Shown: positions 23,273-31,880 of the stretch, piece by piece
How the letters are laid out: every line of letters starts with the position of its first letter
Position numbering within the stretch: the stretch's first letter is position 1
From: Planctomycetota bacterium
GTDB taxonomy: Bacteria > Planctomycetota > Planctomycetia > Gemmatales > Gemmataceae
Direction: 5' to 3'
Assembly (NCBI GenBank): GCA_016195405.1
Contig: JACPZP010000163.1
Location: forward strand, 1 to 48,891
DNA length: 48,891 nt
Notes under the pieces: model-generated
Databases searched by the model: none
What the model saw: only the letters and a program-made list of their open reading frames with translations
What the model was told of the DNA's origin: nothing
Made by a program: the position numbers and the translations under genes

Positions 23273-26173
23273 CTACTTCTTTTCCTTCGCCTTGTCCGCC
23301 TCCACCGTCTCTACGAGCTTTTGAAAGTCGGCCCGGCCGCGCAAAGCGAGGAGATCGATGTCCGTTTTCATTCGGACGGCTTCCTTGTAGTCGGCAGCGA
23401 CAGCTTTATGCAGAAATGCCATTGCCAGATCCGCTTCGACTTGGACTTCTTTCAGGACTTGCTCCGATTTGGAATCCGACTCACGCAGAACGAGTGCAGT
23501 GATGGCTCGATAGCGGGCGGCCGTGTAGAGGCTGGCGGCATCCGTGAATTGGAACTTCTCCCACAGCTCCGCGGTCTTCCGGCAGCCGGCGGCGTCTTTC
23601 CGCGACCGGAAATAGTTCATGCGCGGGGTCGTCAAACCCGAGTAGCGCCGGTCCGGAACATTGCGTGCCGCCCGCTCCAAGCATTCGTCGATAAGCGGCA
23701 CAGCCTCAGGGCCGCGACCGAGCTTGAGGAGGTTCACGCTAACACCCCACATGCTGTAAAGCGTGTCCTGATGATCCAGGCCAAGCTTGCGCTTGCGCAG
23801 CTCGAGCGCTGCCTCGTGCATCGAAAAGGCATCGCCGTAGCGACGTTGGAAGCCGTATGCGTTGGCCAGTGCATACATGGTATGAAGGGTGTAGGGATGC
23901 TCCGGGCCGGGCTTGATCTTTTGCAACCGGAGCGTTTCTTCAAAGAGCTTCACGGCTTTGTCGTATTGGCGCAAATCCACCAGGGCCTTGGCGACGTTGC
24001 CCATGCTGACCAAAGTTTGCGGATGGTCAGGGCCGAACTTGGTCTTGTGCGCTGCCAGGGATTCCTCTTGGAGCTTGAGGGCGTCATCGAAGCGGCGCAG
24101 CTGACCATAATCGAGGGCGAGGCTGTTCATGACATGCAGGGTGTCGGCGTGGACGGGGCCCAGTTTGGCTCTCGCAATCGTAAAAGCCTCGTGGTTAAGA
24201 TTCAGGGCATCCTCATAGCGGCGCATTCCCGCGTAAGTATTGGCCAGGTCGTTCATCGCCATGATGGTTTCGGCATCGTCAGCGCCGAATTTCTCCTTCC
24301 GAATTGCCAGCGCCTTCTGGCGGAGCTTGAGGGCATCGGCAAAACGATCTTGGTCGGCGAGAACCGTCGCCAGATTGTTCATGCACTTCAGAGTGACGCG
24401 GTGATCGGGGCCCAAGTTGGTCTCACACAAGGCCAGCGTCCTTTCGGATAGCTTTTGGGCGTCGCCATAACGGCCAAGGGCGCGATAGCTGGTGCCAAGT
24501 TCGTTCATGCTCCGAAGCGTCTCGACGTTGTCCGGACCCAAGCGCTCGGTGAAGATTGACCGGACCCGAATAAATTGGTCGGCGGCAATGTCGGCGTCAC
24601 CCAGGAGTAGAAACGACTCGCCCAAGGTGCCACGCACCCGCGCTTCGACGAGCGGCTGATTCGTGAAGCTTTCTTCGACCGACTCCAGGGCTGCTTTCAG
24701 GGCGCCTCGCAAGCTGACGTCGTAGCCTCGGCCGCCCGCCAGACCTTCCGGCCGGGCGGCGGCAATCACTTTTTTCTGCACGAAGTCGAGCACCGCACGC
24801 GTCTCCGCCTCCTTTTCCACGGCGATATTTTTCGCTGTTTTCTCCGCGGCGGCAGCGCCCAAAGCGTCGTGCTTCGCCTTGGTTGCTTCGACGGCCTGCC
24901 ATGCAGCGACCGCGGACCCCGCAACTAGAGCGAACAACACCGCCGAACTCGCAAGCACGGCGACTCGGTGGCGCTGTGCGAACTTCCTGAGCCGATACCA
25001 CGCCGACGGCGGGCGGGCCAGAACTGCCTCACGCTTCAAATAGCGGTCCACGTCTTGCGCGAAGCTGCCAGGCGTTTCGTAGCGGCGCGTGCGATCCTTC
25101 TCCAGCGCCTTCATCACGATCCAATCCAGGTCGCCCGACAAGAGCCGCGATAGTTGCTTGGGATCCATGCCGCGATTGCCGGCCACAATCGTCGCCGAGT
25201 CGCCCAACGACGACAGCCGGGTGCTGGGTTTTTGCGGCTCCTCCTCGCGGATCAGGCGCTGCACCTCGGCATAGCCTGCCGCGCGCAATCGTGCCAATTC
25301 GATCGGCGTCGTTCCGGTGAGCAGCTCATACAACAACACGCCGAGCGAATAGATGTCGCTGCGCGTGTCGATGTCCAGCCCGCTCATCTCCGCTTGCTCC
25401 GGGCTCATGTAAGCCGGCGTGCCGATCATTTGGCCATATGCCGTGAAGTAGGTCTTCTCGGTGAGTTCGTGCGCGGTCGCCTTGGCCACGCCGAAGTCGA
25501 TGATTTTCACGGCCGGCACGCCGTCGTGCAGGGTCACCATCACGTTCGACGGCTTAATGTCGCGGTGGATGATCCCTTTGTGGTGGGCGTGCTGGATGGC
25601 ATGGCACACGGAGACGAACAGTTTGAGCCGCGCTTCGGCCGGCAGGCGATTTTTGTCGCAAAACTCGGTGATCGGCACGCCCTTCACCAACTCCATGACA
25701 AAGTAGGGCCGGCCCGTGTCGGTTTCGCCGCCGTCGAAGATCTGGGCGATATTGGGGTGAACCATGAGCGCCAGAGCTTGCCGCTCCGACTCGAAGCGGG
25801 CCACGACTTGGCGCGTATCCATGCCCGGCTTCAAGATCTTCAGCGCCACTCTGCGTCGAATCGGCTCGGCCTGTTCGGCCATGAAAACGATGCCGAAGCC
25901 GCCCTCGCCGATTTGCTCCAGCAATTTGTAAGCGCCGATGTGCCTGCCCGGACCTTCGGAAATGCGGTCTTCAGAGATCGTTGGAGCGTCCTGGGCGGGT
26001 TCTTCCAAGAAGCTGCGATCTTTTTCGTGAATGCGCAAGAGCGCCTCGACCCGCGCCTGGAGATTCTGATCGCCGCCGCACGATTGCTCGAGAAATTGCT
26101 GCCGAGCCGCAGCCGCGGTGATTTGCCGGGCCGCGTTGAAGATGGCGGCTTCGTCGAGTTTTGGCGTGTCCAT
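23273..26173 (-). CDS. Membrane-anchored Hanks-type Ser/Thr protein kinase with C-terminal TPRs
   Basis: A 966-residue protein. The kinase domain spans about residues 80-355: glycine loop GEGGFG (89-94), ATP lysine in VALKILK (K112), catalytic HRDIKPSN (203-210), DFG (226-228) and the activation segment ending GTPAYMSPEQ. A single transmembrane helix lies at about 404-425 (VAVLASSAVLFALVAGSAVA). The outer part is a series of kinesin-light-chain-type TPRs, each near LGPDHRVTLKCMNNLA or FGADDAETIMAMNDLA. GAAGGGAA precedes the ATG. It lies downstream of an ECF sigma factor on the same strand, a pairing known in planctomycetes, where the kinase may control the sigma factor by phosphorylation. The 21-bp repeat array lies between them. 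Confidence 0.95.
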   Translation of the reverse strand: MDTPKLDEAAIFNAARQITAAAARQQFLEQSCGGDQNLQARVEALLRIHEKDRSFLEEPAQDAPTISEDRISEGPGRHIGAYKLLEQIGEGGFGIVFMAEQAEPIRRRVALKILKPGMDTRQVVARFESERQALALMVHPNIAQIFDGGETDTGRPYFVMELVKGVPITEFCDKNRLPAEARLKLFVSVCHAIQHAHHKGIIHRDIKPSNVMVTLHDGVPAVKIIDFGVAKATAHELTEKTYFTAYGQMIGTPAYMSPEQAEMSGLDIDTRSDIYSLGVLLYELLTGTTPIELARLRAAGYAEVQRLIREEEPQKPSTRLSSLGDSATIVAGNRGMDPKQLSRLLSGDLDWIVMKALEKDRTRRYETPGSFAQDVDRYLKREAVLARPPSAWYRLRKFAQRHRVAVLASSAVLFALVAGSAVAAWQAVEATKAKHDALGAAAAEKTAKNIAVEKEAETRAVLDFVQKKVIAAARPEGLAGGRGYDVSLRGALKAALESVEESFTNQPLVEARVRGTLGESFLLLGDADIAADQFIRVRSIFTERLGPDNVETLRSMNELGTSYRALGRYGDAQKLSERTLALCETNLGPDHRVTLKCMNNLATVLADQDRFADALKLRQKALAIRKEKFGADDAETIMAMNDLANTYAGMRRYEDALNLNHEAFTIARAKLGPVHADTLHVMNSLALDYGQLRRFDDALKLQEESLAAHKTKFGPDHPQTLVSMGNVAKALVDLRQYDKAVKLFEETLRLQKIKPGPEHPYTLHTMYALANAYGFQRRYGDAFSMHEAALELRKRKLGLDHQDTLYSMWGVSVNLLKLGRGPEAVPLIDECLERAARNVPDRRYSGLTTPRMNYFRSRKDAAGCRKTAELWEKFQFTDAASLYTAARYRAITALVLRESDSKSEQVLKEVQVEADLAMAFLHKAVAADYKEAVRMKTDIDLLALRGRADFQKLVETVEADKAKEKK

Positions 26174-26255
26174 GCAGCTTTCCCTTCGAAAAATCAGAGT
26201 GCGCTCAGTCGCTCATGACATAATGCGAGAAAACAGGACGGACCGCCCACAATAA

Positions 26256-26381
26256 CCGGATTGATTCACTGAACCACTGGATTCATTTACTAAATTGCCC
26301 GTTTCATTTACCGAACCACCGGATTTATCTATCGATCCACCGGATTCATTCAGCAAAGCGCCGGATTCGTTTATTGCGGTG
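26256..26381. repeat. Six tandem 21-bp direct repeats
   Basis: Six units of exactly 21 bp start at 26256, 26277, 26298, 26319, 26340 and 26361. Most units begin CCGGATT, followed by CATTTA- or CATTCA-like sequence, and three of the six end in CCA. Units 2 and 3 have diverged most. There are no spacers. The array occupies nearly half of the 281-bp gap between the sigma factor stop and the kinase start. The period is two turns of B-DNA and seven codons. On the minus strand one frame stays open and gives seven-residue units such as VNESSGS and LNESGGS, but no start codon was found upstream. Confidence 0.9.
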
Positions 26382-26454
26382 TGTGTTCCAGCGTCCCGAT
26401 AAACGCATTTCGCTAAAGCTAACGGCTAAATGGGGTTACGTATGAACTATTCGT

Positions 26455-27033
26455 TTATCGGCGCGCAGACTGATCGCCCGCTCCGTCGATCTCCAAGCGT
26501 AGCCAACAGCGGGCGTAGGCCCAGTCGTTGTCGGCCGTGGATTTCGAAATTCCCAGCGCCTCCGCGGCCTGCTCGACCGTCATGCCGGCGAAGAAGCGCA
26601 GCTTGACCAACTCGGCCCTGCGCTTGTCTTGCGATTCGAGCTTTGTGAGCGCCTCGTCCAGGGCGAGCAGCTCGATATCCGGCTGGGCCAACTCCGGTTC
26701 GAATTCATCAAGATTGCGGCGCTGAACTTCACCGCCCGCCTTGATGCTACGCTTACGCCGCGCGCGCTCCACGAGGATGCGCCGCATCGCCTCGGCGGCG
26801 GCCCCGAAGAAATGCCCCCGGCTATTCCACGATTGGGTTTGGTCTTGATCGACCAGCCGCAGATACGCCTCATGGACCAACGCGGTAGCCTGCAGCGTCT
26901 GCCCGGGCGATTCGCGCGCAATCCGATGTGCGGCCAGCCGGCGCAGCTCATCGTAAACCAACGGCAGAAGCTGCTCGGCCGCACGCGGATCGCCCCGATC
27001 GATGGCGGACAAAATGCGCGTGACTTCGCTCAT
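26455..27033 (-). CDS. ECF-type RNA polymerase sigma factor
   Basis: A 192-residue sigma factor of the planctomycete ECF group. Region 2 spans about residues 20-100 and includes LVYDELRRLAAHR, LVHEAYLRLVDQD and AAAEAMRRILVERAR. Region 4 spans about 125-180 with LVKLRFFAGMTVEQAAEALG and the helix-turn-helix ISKSTADNDWAYAR. It directs transcription of a regulon that cannot be deduced here. No anti-sigma factor is visible; the adjacent membrane kinase may fill that role, as proposed for this sigma group. The start at 27033 (MSEVTRIL) was chosen for the typical family opening; there is no strong ribosome site, and a TTG 14 codons upstream is possible. Confidence 0.93.
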   Translation of the reverse strand: MSEVTRILSAIDRGDPRAAEQLLPLVYDELRRLAAHRIARESPGQTLQATALVHEAYLRLVDQDQTQSWNSRGHFFGAAAEAMRRILVERARRKRSIKAGGEVQRRNLDEFEPELAQPDIELLALDEALTKLESQDKRRAELVKLRFFAGMTVEQAAEALGISKSTADNDWAYARCWLRLEIDGAGDQSARR

Positions 27034-27112
27034 GATTGCTGGGGATAAGTCTAACCGATGTGTCGCCGTTCGCAAGATTCAAGAAGATGTCAGAAATCTA
27101 TATCGGAACATC

Positions 27113-28126
27113 TTATCCCCGTCCCAACCCAATCGCCCGCCGCACCTTCAATAAGCCGCGCGTGATGACGCCCGGCAAACCCGCGAGCACTCGATAGCTC
27201 AAGGGCGTGCGCTCCATGGTTTTCAGCTCACTGCGGGCCTCTTTCACCCGTCCCTTGGCGATCAGCCAGCGGGCTTTGATGAGCTGCTGTTGACGCAGCT
27301 TCCATTCGTAATTGTCGCGGTGGCGGGCGAGAAACTGCTCGTCCTTGCCCCAAATCCGTTCCAGTAATTGGATGCGGGCGCAGGCCAGGGCATAGGTGTC
27401 GGCGCCGGTGATGCGCGGACCGCCGTGGCCCCATTGGCAGCTGGTCTCACAGTCGAGATACGCCGCCGGCCCCGCCCCGCCCAGCCTGGCGAAGCATTCC
27501 TTGTCCTCGGAAATCGTGATGTCCTCGGCGAAGCGCAACGCCCGGCCGGCCTCCTTGCGCCGCACCATGCACGTCGAAGTCGCCACGTAGTCCGAGAGCA
27601 TCTCACCCAAATAAATGCTGCCGACGTGGAACTGAAAATCGTCTCTTCCCTCGGGCAGCCTAGCAAGGCTCGAATACCATTCGCCCGGCGCCAGGATGTC
27701 GTCCCAGTGTCTGGGATCCTTGTGCCATTTCGCCAGGTAGTTGTGTTCCTCACCGTCGTCGCTGCGGGCGGTGAAGTCGGTGAACGAGAACAATACATCC
27801 GGCCGGCGCTCCATGAATGTGCGCTGCAGGGCCAGCTTGTCGGGACGCCATTCGTCGTCGGAATCGAGAAACGCGACCAACGGCTTGGTCGCCAGGCGAA
27901 TTCCGCAGTTGCGGGCCCCGCCGGCGCCCTTGTGCGGGATGGGCACATAGCGCACTCGGTCGCGGAACTCGCGCATGGTTCGCGGCGTGGAATCGATCGA
28001 GCCGTCGTCCACGACCAGAATCTCGTCGTCTTCGCAACACTGCGGCACGACGGAGCGGATGGCCCGGCCTACTAGGTGCGCGCGGTTATAGGTGGGGATG
28101 ATTACGCTGACGCCAAGTTTGGGCAT
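27113..28126 (-). CDS. GT2 family glycosyltransferase
   Basis: A 337-residue glycosyltransferase with a GT-A fold. It opens LGVSVIIPTYNRAHLVGRAI (nucleotide-sugar-binding start), followed by ILVVDDGSIDSTP and the metal-binding LVAFLDSDDEWRPDK. The middle has EDITISEDKECFARLGGAGP, where the ED pair matches the usual catalytic base region. The C-terminal 80 residues are basic and helical. It transfers a sugar from an NDP donor; acceptor unknown. It lies downstream of the other glycosyltransferase cluster on the same strand but behind a 307-bp gap, so it is probably separately transcribed. The ribosome site is weak. Confidence 0.9.
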   Translation of the reverse strand: MPKLGVSVIIPTYNRAHLVGRAIRSVVPQCCEDDEILVVDDGSIDSTPRTMREFRDRVRYVPIPHKGAGGARNCGIRLATKPLVAFLDSDDEWRPDKLALQRTFMERRPDVLFSFTDFTARSDDGEEHNYLAKWHKDPRHWDDILAPGEWYSSLARLPEGRDDFQFHVGSIYLGEMLSDYVATSTCMVRRKEAGRALRFAEDITISEDKECFARLGGAGPAAYLDCETSCQWGHGGPRITGADTYALACARIQLLERIWGKDEQFLARHRDNYEWKLRQQQLIKARWLIAKGRVKEARSELKTMERTPLSYRVLAGLPGVITRGLLKVRRAIGLGRG

Positions 28127-28433
28127 GGAACTACCGGCGGTGTGGTGTGCGAGGTGCAGGGAACCCCTCGCGGCAGGGAAGAAACAGGAGACATTTCCAG
28201 TCTAAGTCGCAATTTGACTCAAGGTCGGCGCCGCAATTATTAAAAAGACCGGCGATTTAAGAGATGTCGATTCAAGGGGGGTATGTGAGTGTGGCGCTGT
28301 GGCGCTGAGCTCAAAGAATCGCCGTAAGCAACTATCAAATAATCGCTTACTTCCATGAGCTGACCGCCAAACTACGTGGTGGTGATGGCGGTCAGCTCGA
28401 ACAGGCGCATTGCATTGGCTGTCATTTTGGCAG
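28127..28433. other. Intergenic stretch without a recognised gene
   Basis: About 307 bases between two minus-strand genes. I see no credible coding frame, no long palindrome and no RNA gene. A short direct repetition (GTGGCGCTGTGGCGCTG) lies near 28291. It presumably holds the promoter of the glycosyltransferase ending at 27113 and the terminator of the upstream cluster. Confidence 0.5.
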
Positions 28434-30032
28434 TTAATACCCTTGCCAGCCGCACGCCATCATCAGGTCGTAAATCCACGGGTGCCGCCAGGGATTCCAC
28501 GGCGAATAGTGGACCGAAACGACCGAAACCACCAGACACGAAAGCGCCAAGAATCGTCCCCTGCGGGTTTGAGAAAGGCGATCCGCGACCGGCAACAGGC
28601 ATACCAGCCACAATGGGGACAGCCACATCAGCCAGCGCGGACCCGACGTCCAGCCGCCGTAGTTGTCGCTCTTCACCAAATAGAAGCCGATGACAACGGC
28701 CGAAACGCCTAGCACTATCGGAGCGAGGAACCTGGGCAGCCCGCCAGACGGCTTTCGGCAAGCGCTGATCATTCCCCAGAGAGCGAGAATCCAGATTGGC
28801 GTCAACGAGAACCAACCGTGATGTCCGGCGAGGACGTGAAAGGCGTATTGCAAGCGCGATTCCTTATATCGCGCGAAGTCGATGCCGGGGCGGATTTCTC
28901 CTTCGTTGGGACGACGCCAATGACTACCCTCGAATTGATACCAGGGACTCTCCAACTCGCTGTAGGCGGGCCGAAGCTGCCCGATCGCGGCATGGTTGAC
29001 CGCGAAGAACGCAACCCCCAGCGCCAGCGCCCCCGGCAAGAAAAGGAGCAGCGTCCGGCCAGGATAATAGGCGAGCAGCACGAGGAATAGAGCGGCGGCG
29101 AACGCCAGCGCCGGCAGCTCATTGCAAACGGCGAATGCAGAGAACAGGCCCGCGCCAACGAACGGCTGCCAACGAGGTTGTGTGGCCGGGGCTGAATCCT
29201 CGAAGCCCCGGACTCGCGGCCCGCCGGAGCTTTGCAAAGCCTCAACCCCAGCCACACGCCCCTGCTTCCAGATGTCGAGCACGCAAACTAGCGCGAACAG
29301 TACGCAGTAACTGGCGACGGTGTGGTTGTTGAAGGTGATCTGAAACGGCGTCACCATCGTGCCGAATCCCGCTGCCGCCAGCACGAAACAACGTCCCCAG
29401 TCGGTCGTTCCGTATCGTTCCACCAGGCGCGCGAAAGAGCCGAGATAGATGGCGAACGGGAAGATATTGACCAAAAACAGAATGGTCCGCACCACCGCCC
29501 ACGGATGGCTATCGAGCGTCCAGCCGAAAAGCATCTTTAGCAGCCAGTACAACCCGGCAACCAGCGTCGATAATAGCGGCGGCTTGCTGGAGTAATAGTC
29601 AAACGTGGCCGGATGCAGCACTTTGTCGATGCTCTCCCATCCGGGCTGAAAGATGATCCCCGAGTCGCTGCGCTTGGTGCGGTATTCGAAACCGAGGCGC
29701 GAAACCGCCAATGCCTGAAGGGAATCGAGTTGGCCCAAGGGCAGCACGCTCGTCGCCAGGATCATGTGCGTGTCGCGTTTGCCGATGACAAACGTCCCAT
29801 CATCGACCAAGCTGCGAACCGTGGCCCAGCGGCTGCGGTCATTGGAGCCGAACGTCGGCATCGGCTGCGGCCGCGCGGCAGGCCAAATCTTGCGAACGTC
29901 TTTGGGATCATTCGGTTCGCGGAAAAGCGACGGCTCGAAAAGCAGTTGGTTCGAAAGGAGCCTCCCTGCCGGCGCGGCCACCGCCGTTACGATGAGAATC
30001 CAGTAGATCAAGCGGCGCGATGAATCCATCAT
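28434..30032 (-). CDS. Polytopic membrane protein, probable glycan/GT-C-like transferase
   Basis: A 532-residue protein with about ten hydrophobic helices (LIYWILIVTAVAAPAGRLL at the start; TILFLVNIFPFAIYLGSFA; LFSAFAVCNELPALAFAAAL; FLAPIVLGVSAVVIGFYLV). An N-terminal extracytoplasmic part of about 100 residues follows the first helix and reads SKPPLLSTLVAGLYWLL. SKPPLL resembles the loop motif of GT39/ArnT-like GT-C transferases, which use polyprenyl-phosphate sugars. It overlaps the upstream GT2 stop (ATGATG/TGA), consistent with translational coupling. An in-frame segment around residues 259-284 (GGPRVRGFEDSAPATQ) derives from a dispersed palindromic repeat. Function is inferred from context. 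Confidence 0.75.
   Translation of the reverse strand: MMDSSRRLIYWILIVTAVAAPAGRLLSNQLLFEPSLFREPNDPKDVRKIWPAARPQPMPTFGSNDRSRWATVRSLVDDGTFVIGKRDTHMILATSVLPLGQLDSLQALAVSRLGFEYRTKRSDSGIIFQPGWESIDKVLHPATFDYYSSKPPLLSTLVAGLYWLLKMLFGWTLDSHPWAVVRTILFLVNIFPFAIYLGSFARLVERYGTTDWGRCFVLAAAGFGTMVTPFQITFNNHTVASYCVLFALVCVLDIWKQGRVAGVEALQSSGGPRVRGFEDSAPATQPRWQPFVGAGLFSAFAVCNELPALAFAAALFLVLLAYYPGRTLLLFLPGALALGVAFFAVNHAAIGQLRPAYSELESPWYQFEGSHWRRPNEGEIRPGIDFARYKESRLQYAFHVLAGHHGWFSLTPIWILALWGMISACRKPSGGLPRFLAPIVLGVSAVVIGFYLVKSDNYGGWTSGPRWLMWLSPLWLVCLLPVADRLSQTRRGRFLALSCLVVSVVSVHYSPWNPWRHPWIYDLMMACGWQGY
29182..29255. repeat. Dispersed palindromic element, copy 2, inside a coding sequence
   Basis: A 74-bp element begins GTGGCCGGGGCTGAATCCTC and ends in an arm complementary to GTGGC-TGGGG. 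It matches the reverse complement of the element at 23025-23108 over both ends; the core differs. It is read in frame within the membrane-protein gene, in a loop between transmembrane helices. Confidence 0.8.
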
Positions 30033-30973
30033 TCCGTCCGTTCCGCGATGCTGAAACTATCTTGGTCGCGGCCCAAGTAGGCCGTGATCAGTTCCGCCAG
30101 GAAACCGATTGACATCATCTGCGCGCCGAGCAAGAGCGCCGCCGCCGAGTAGATCAAGAGCGGCCGTTCGTGCAAAGGATCGAATGCCGTGGGGGCCCAG
30201 AGCCGCACGATCCAGGTGATTGCCAGGTAGAGTAAGCCGATGTTGCCAGCGACGAAGCTCAAGAGGCCGATGCCGCCCAACAGGTGCTGCGGCCTTTGCC
30301 CGTAACCGGTGAGGAACTTGACGGTCAAGAGGTCGAGGAAGCCGCGGAAGAAACGGCGTACGCCGTATTTGGTTTTGCCGAACCGGCGCGAGCGATGTTT
30401 GATAACAATCTCGCCGACTTTGAACCCGCGTGCCGCCGCCAGCACCGGGATGAAGCGGTGCAGCTCGCCGTAAAGCCTCACCTCGCGGAACACCTCGGCC
30501 TTGTAGCATTTCATGCCGCAGTTGTGATCGTGGAGCTTGACGCCGGTCAGTCGCCGGACCAGGCTGTTGAAAATTCGGCTTGCCAAGACCTTGTGCCAGG
30601 GATCGTGCCGCAATTTCTTCCAGCCGCTGACCACGTCGAGGCCGGTCGCAATCGCTTTAAGGAAATTTGGAATCTCGGCGGGATCATCTTGCAAGTCGGC
30701 ATCGAGGGTCACGAGGATTTCGCCCTTGGCGGCCGCGAATCCGGCCGCGAACGCTGCCGCCTTGCCGAAATTGCGGCGCAGGCGGATGCCGTGTACCCCG
30801 CCAGTCTCGCGGGCAAGCTGGGAGATCGCGTCCCATGAGCCATCCGTGCTGCCGTCGTCGACGAAGATGACTTCATAGTCCGAGTTTTCCTTTCGCAGAA
30901 CCGCGGCGATCTCCTCGTGGAGCAGCTTGAGGCTTTCGCGCTCATCAAGAACAGGAATGACAATCGATAGCAT
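30029..30973 (-). CDS. Polyprenyl-phosphate glycosyltransferase (DPM/GtrB-like GT2)
   Basis: A 314-residue protein with an N-terminal GT-A domain: LSIVIPVLDERESLKLLHEE, VIFVDDGSTDGSWDAI and ILVTLDADLQDDPAEIPNF. The LDADLQDDP box is the signature of dolichol/undecaprenyl-phosphate sugar transferases. HDHNCGMKCYKAEVFREV follows, with RSRRFGKTKYGVRRF as the juxtamembrane basic segment. Two C-terminal helices span about 232-260 and 272-302. Such enzymes load a sugar onto polyprenyl phosphate at the inner face of the membrane for later use by a GT-C transferase. The neighbouring flippase-like and membrane-transferase genes fit that pathway. The stop overlaps the next start. Confidence 0.92.
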   Translation of the reverse strand: MLSIVIPVLDERESLKLLHEEIAAVLRKENSDYEVIFVDDGSTDGSWDAISQLARETGGVHGIRLRRNFGKAAAFAAGFAAAKGEILVTLDADLQDDPAEIPNFLKAIATGLDVVSGWKKLRHDPWHKVLASRIFNSLVRRLTGVKLHDHNCGMKCYKAEVFREVRLYGELHRFIPVLAAARGFKVGEIVIKHRSRRFGKTKYGVRRFFRGFLDLLTVKFLTGYGQRPQHLLGGIGLLSFVAGNIGLLYLAITWIVRLWAPTAFDPLHERPLLIYSAAALLLGAQMMSIGFLAELITAYLGRDQDSFSIAERTE

Positions 30974-30985
30974 AGCGTTCTAATT

Positions 30986-31842
30986 CTATGATTCTGCCCG
31001 CGGCTTCAGGAAAAACAGAATCCCGGCAACAAGCACCTCCGCCGCCGTCCACACCAGGCGCAAAAGCAGGACCGCGGCCGCTACTGGCTTGGCCGGCCCG
31101 GTGAACGCGCCGTCGCCCGGCCCCAGGTTTCCCAGGTCAGTGCAATCGGCGCCGGCAGCACCGAGTGCAGGATCGCCCACACGGACACGCCAAGGACACC
31201 CCATCCCACGGAGGCCAGTACTAAACCGAGAGCCAACGTCGCGCCGCGCACGGGGGCCAAGCGATACGCCTCTACTTGCGGAAAGCGCGCCGCCATTCTC
31301 CGAGCGACGAAGTTCGATACGCCGGGCAGAATCGGCACGATGCATATCACCAAAAGACCGAGCGCAACCCAGAACGGCTGCCAGTTCCAGTCGCTCACAT
31401 CCGGCGGCCAGATCAACAGCCCGACGCCGGCAACCAGCGCGCCCGCCGACATGGTCGTGAGCACTTCGTAGAAGCCAGTGTAGATGGCGACTCCCAGGCG
31501 TACGTTCGGCCCACGCACCAGCATCCCGCGGAGAAGAAGGGCCCACGCCTTCCCGGGAACGTATTTGCCGAGCAGGCCGACGTAATACGCTCGAAAGGCC
31601 AACCAGAGGGTTGGCCGCTCACCGAATACGTGCAATAGATGACGCCAGTACGCGGTGAGGATTCCAAGGAACACGGCGTACAAACCGGCCGAAAGAAGGA
31701 TCCAACCCGGTTGCCACGGCAAGCTCTCCGCGTCCGGCTTGCTGAGATCCTGGTAGAACTGGCGCCCAACAAAGATCAAAATGGCCACGGTCAGCAGTAT
31801 TTTGCCCGCGATCCAAAGCCGATGTTGCCAGCGCTGAGCCAT
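30986..31842 (-). pseudogene. Flippase-like (UPF0104/LPG-synthase TM family) gene, frame-disrupted
   Basis: The first frame starts at the ATG at 31842 (an ATG at 31860 is possible) and runs about 253 residues. It begins MAQRWQHRLWIAGKILLTVA and includes GLLGKYVPGKAWALLLRGML, the family's first conserved loop. It goes through several helices and stops at 31081 after a polar tail (GRATARSPGRPSQ). A second frame continues to 30986 and encodes VAAAVLLLRLVWTAAEVLVA, a typical last helix of this family. The second family loop (PGGxGxxE) and one helix are absent from both. This suggests a deletion of 3n+1 bases near 31095-31120, truncating the protein. Members move lipid-linked sugars or synthesise lysyl-phosphatidylglycerol. 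The intact gene would have been first in the operon with the GT2. Confidence 0.7.
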
Positions 31843-31880
31843 GAACCATAAGTTGACCATCAAAACTAGGGAGACGCAAC

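Noticed and set aside
25154..26218. A 354-codon plus-strand frame opposite the kinase gene
   Set aside because: It is the mirror of the kinase domain; the minus-strand product has all kinase motifs, this one none.
26256..26381. The 21-bp array as a CRISPR
   Set aside because: Units abut without unique spacers, the unit is too short and no cas gene is present.
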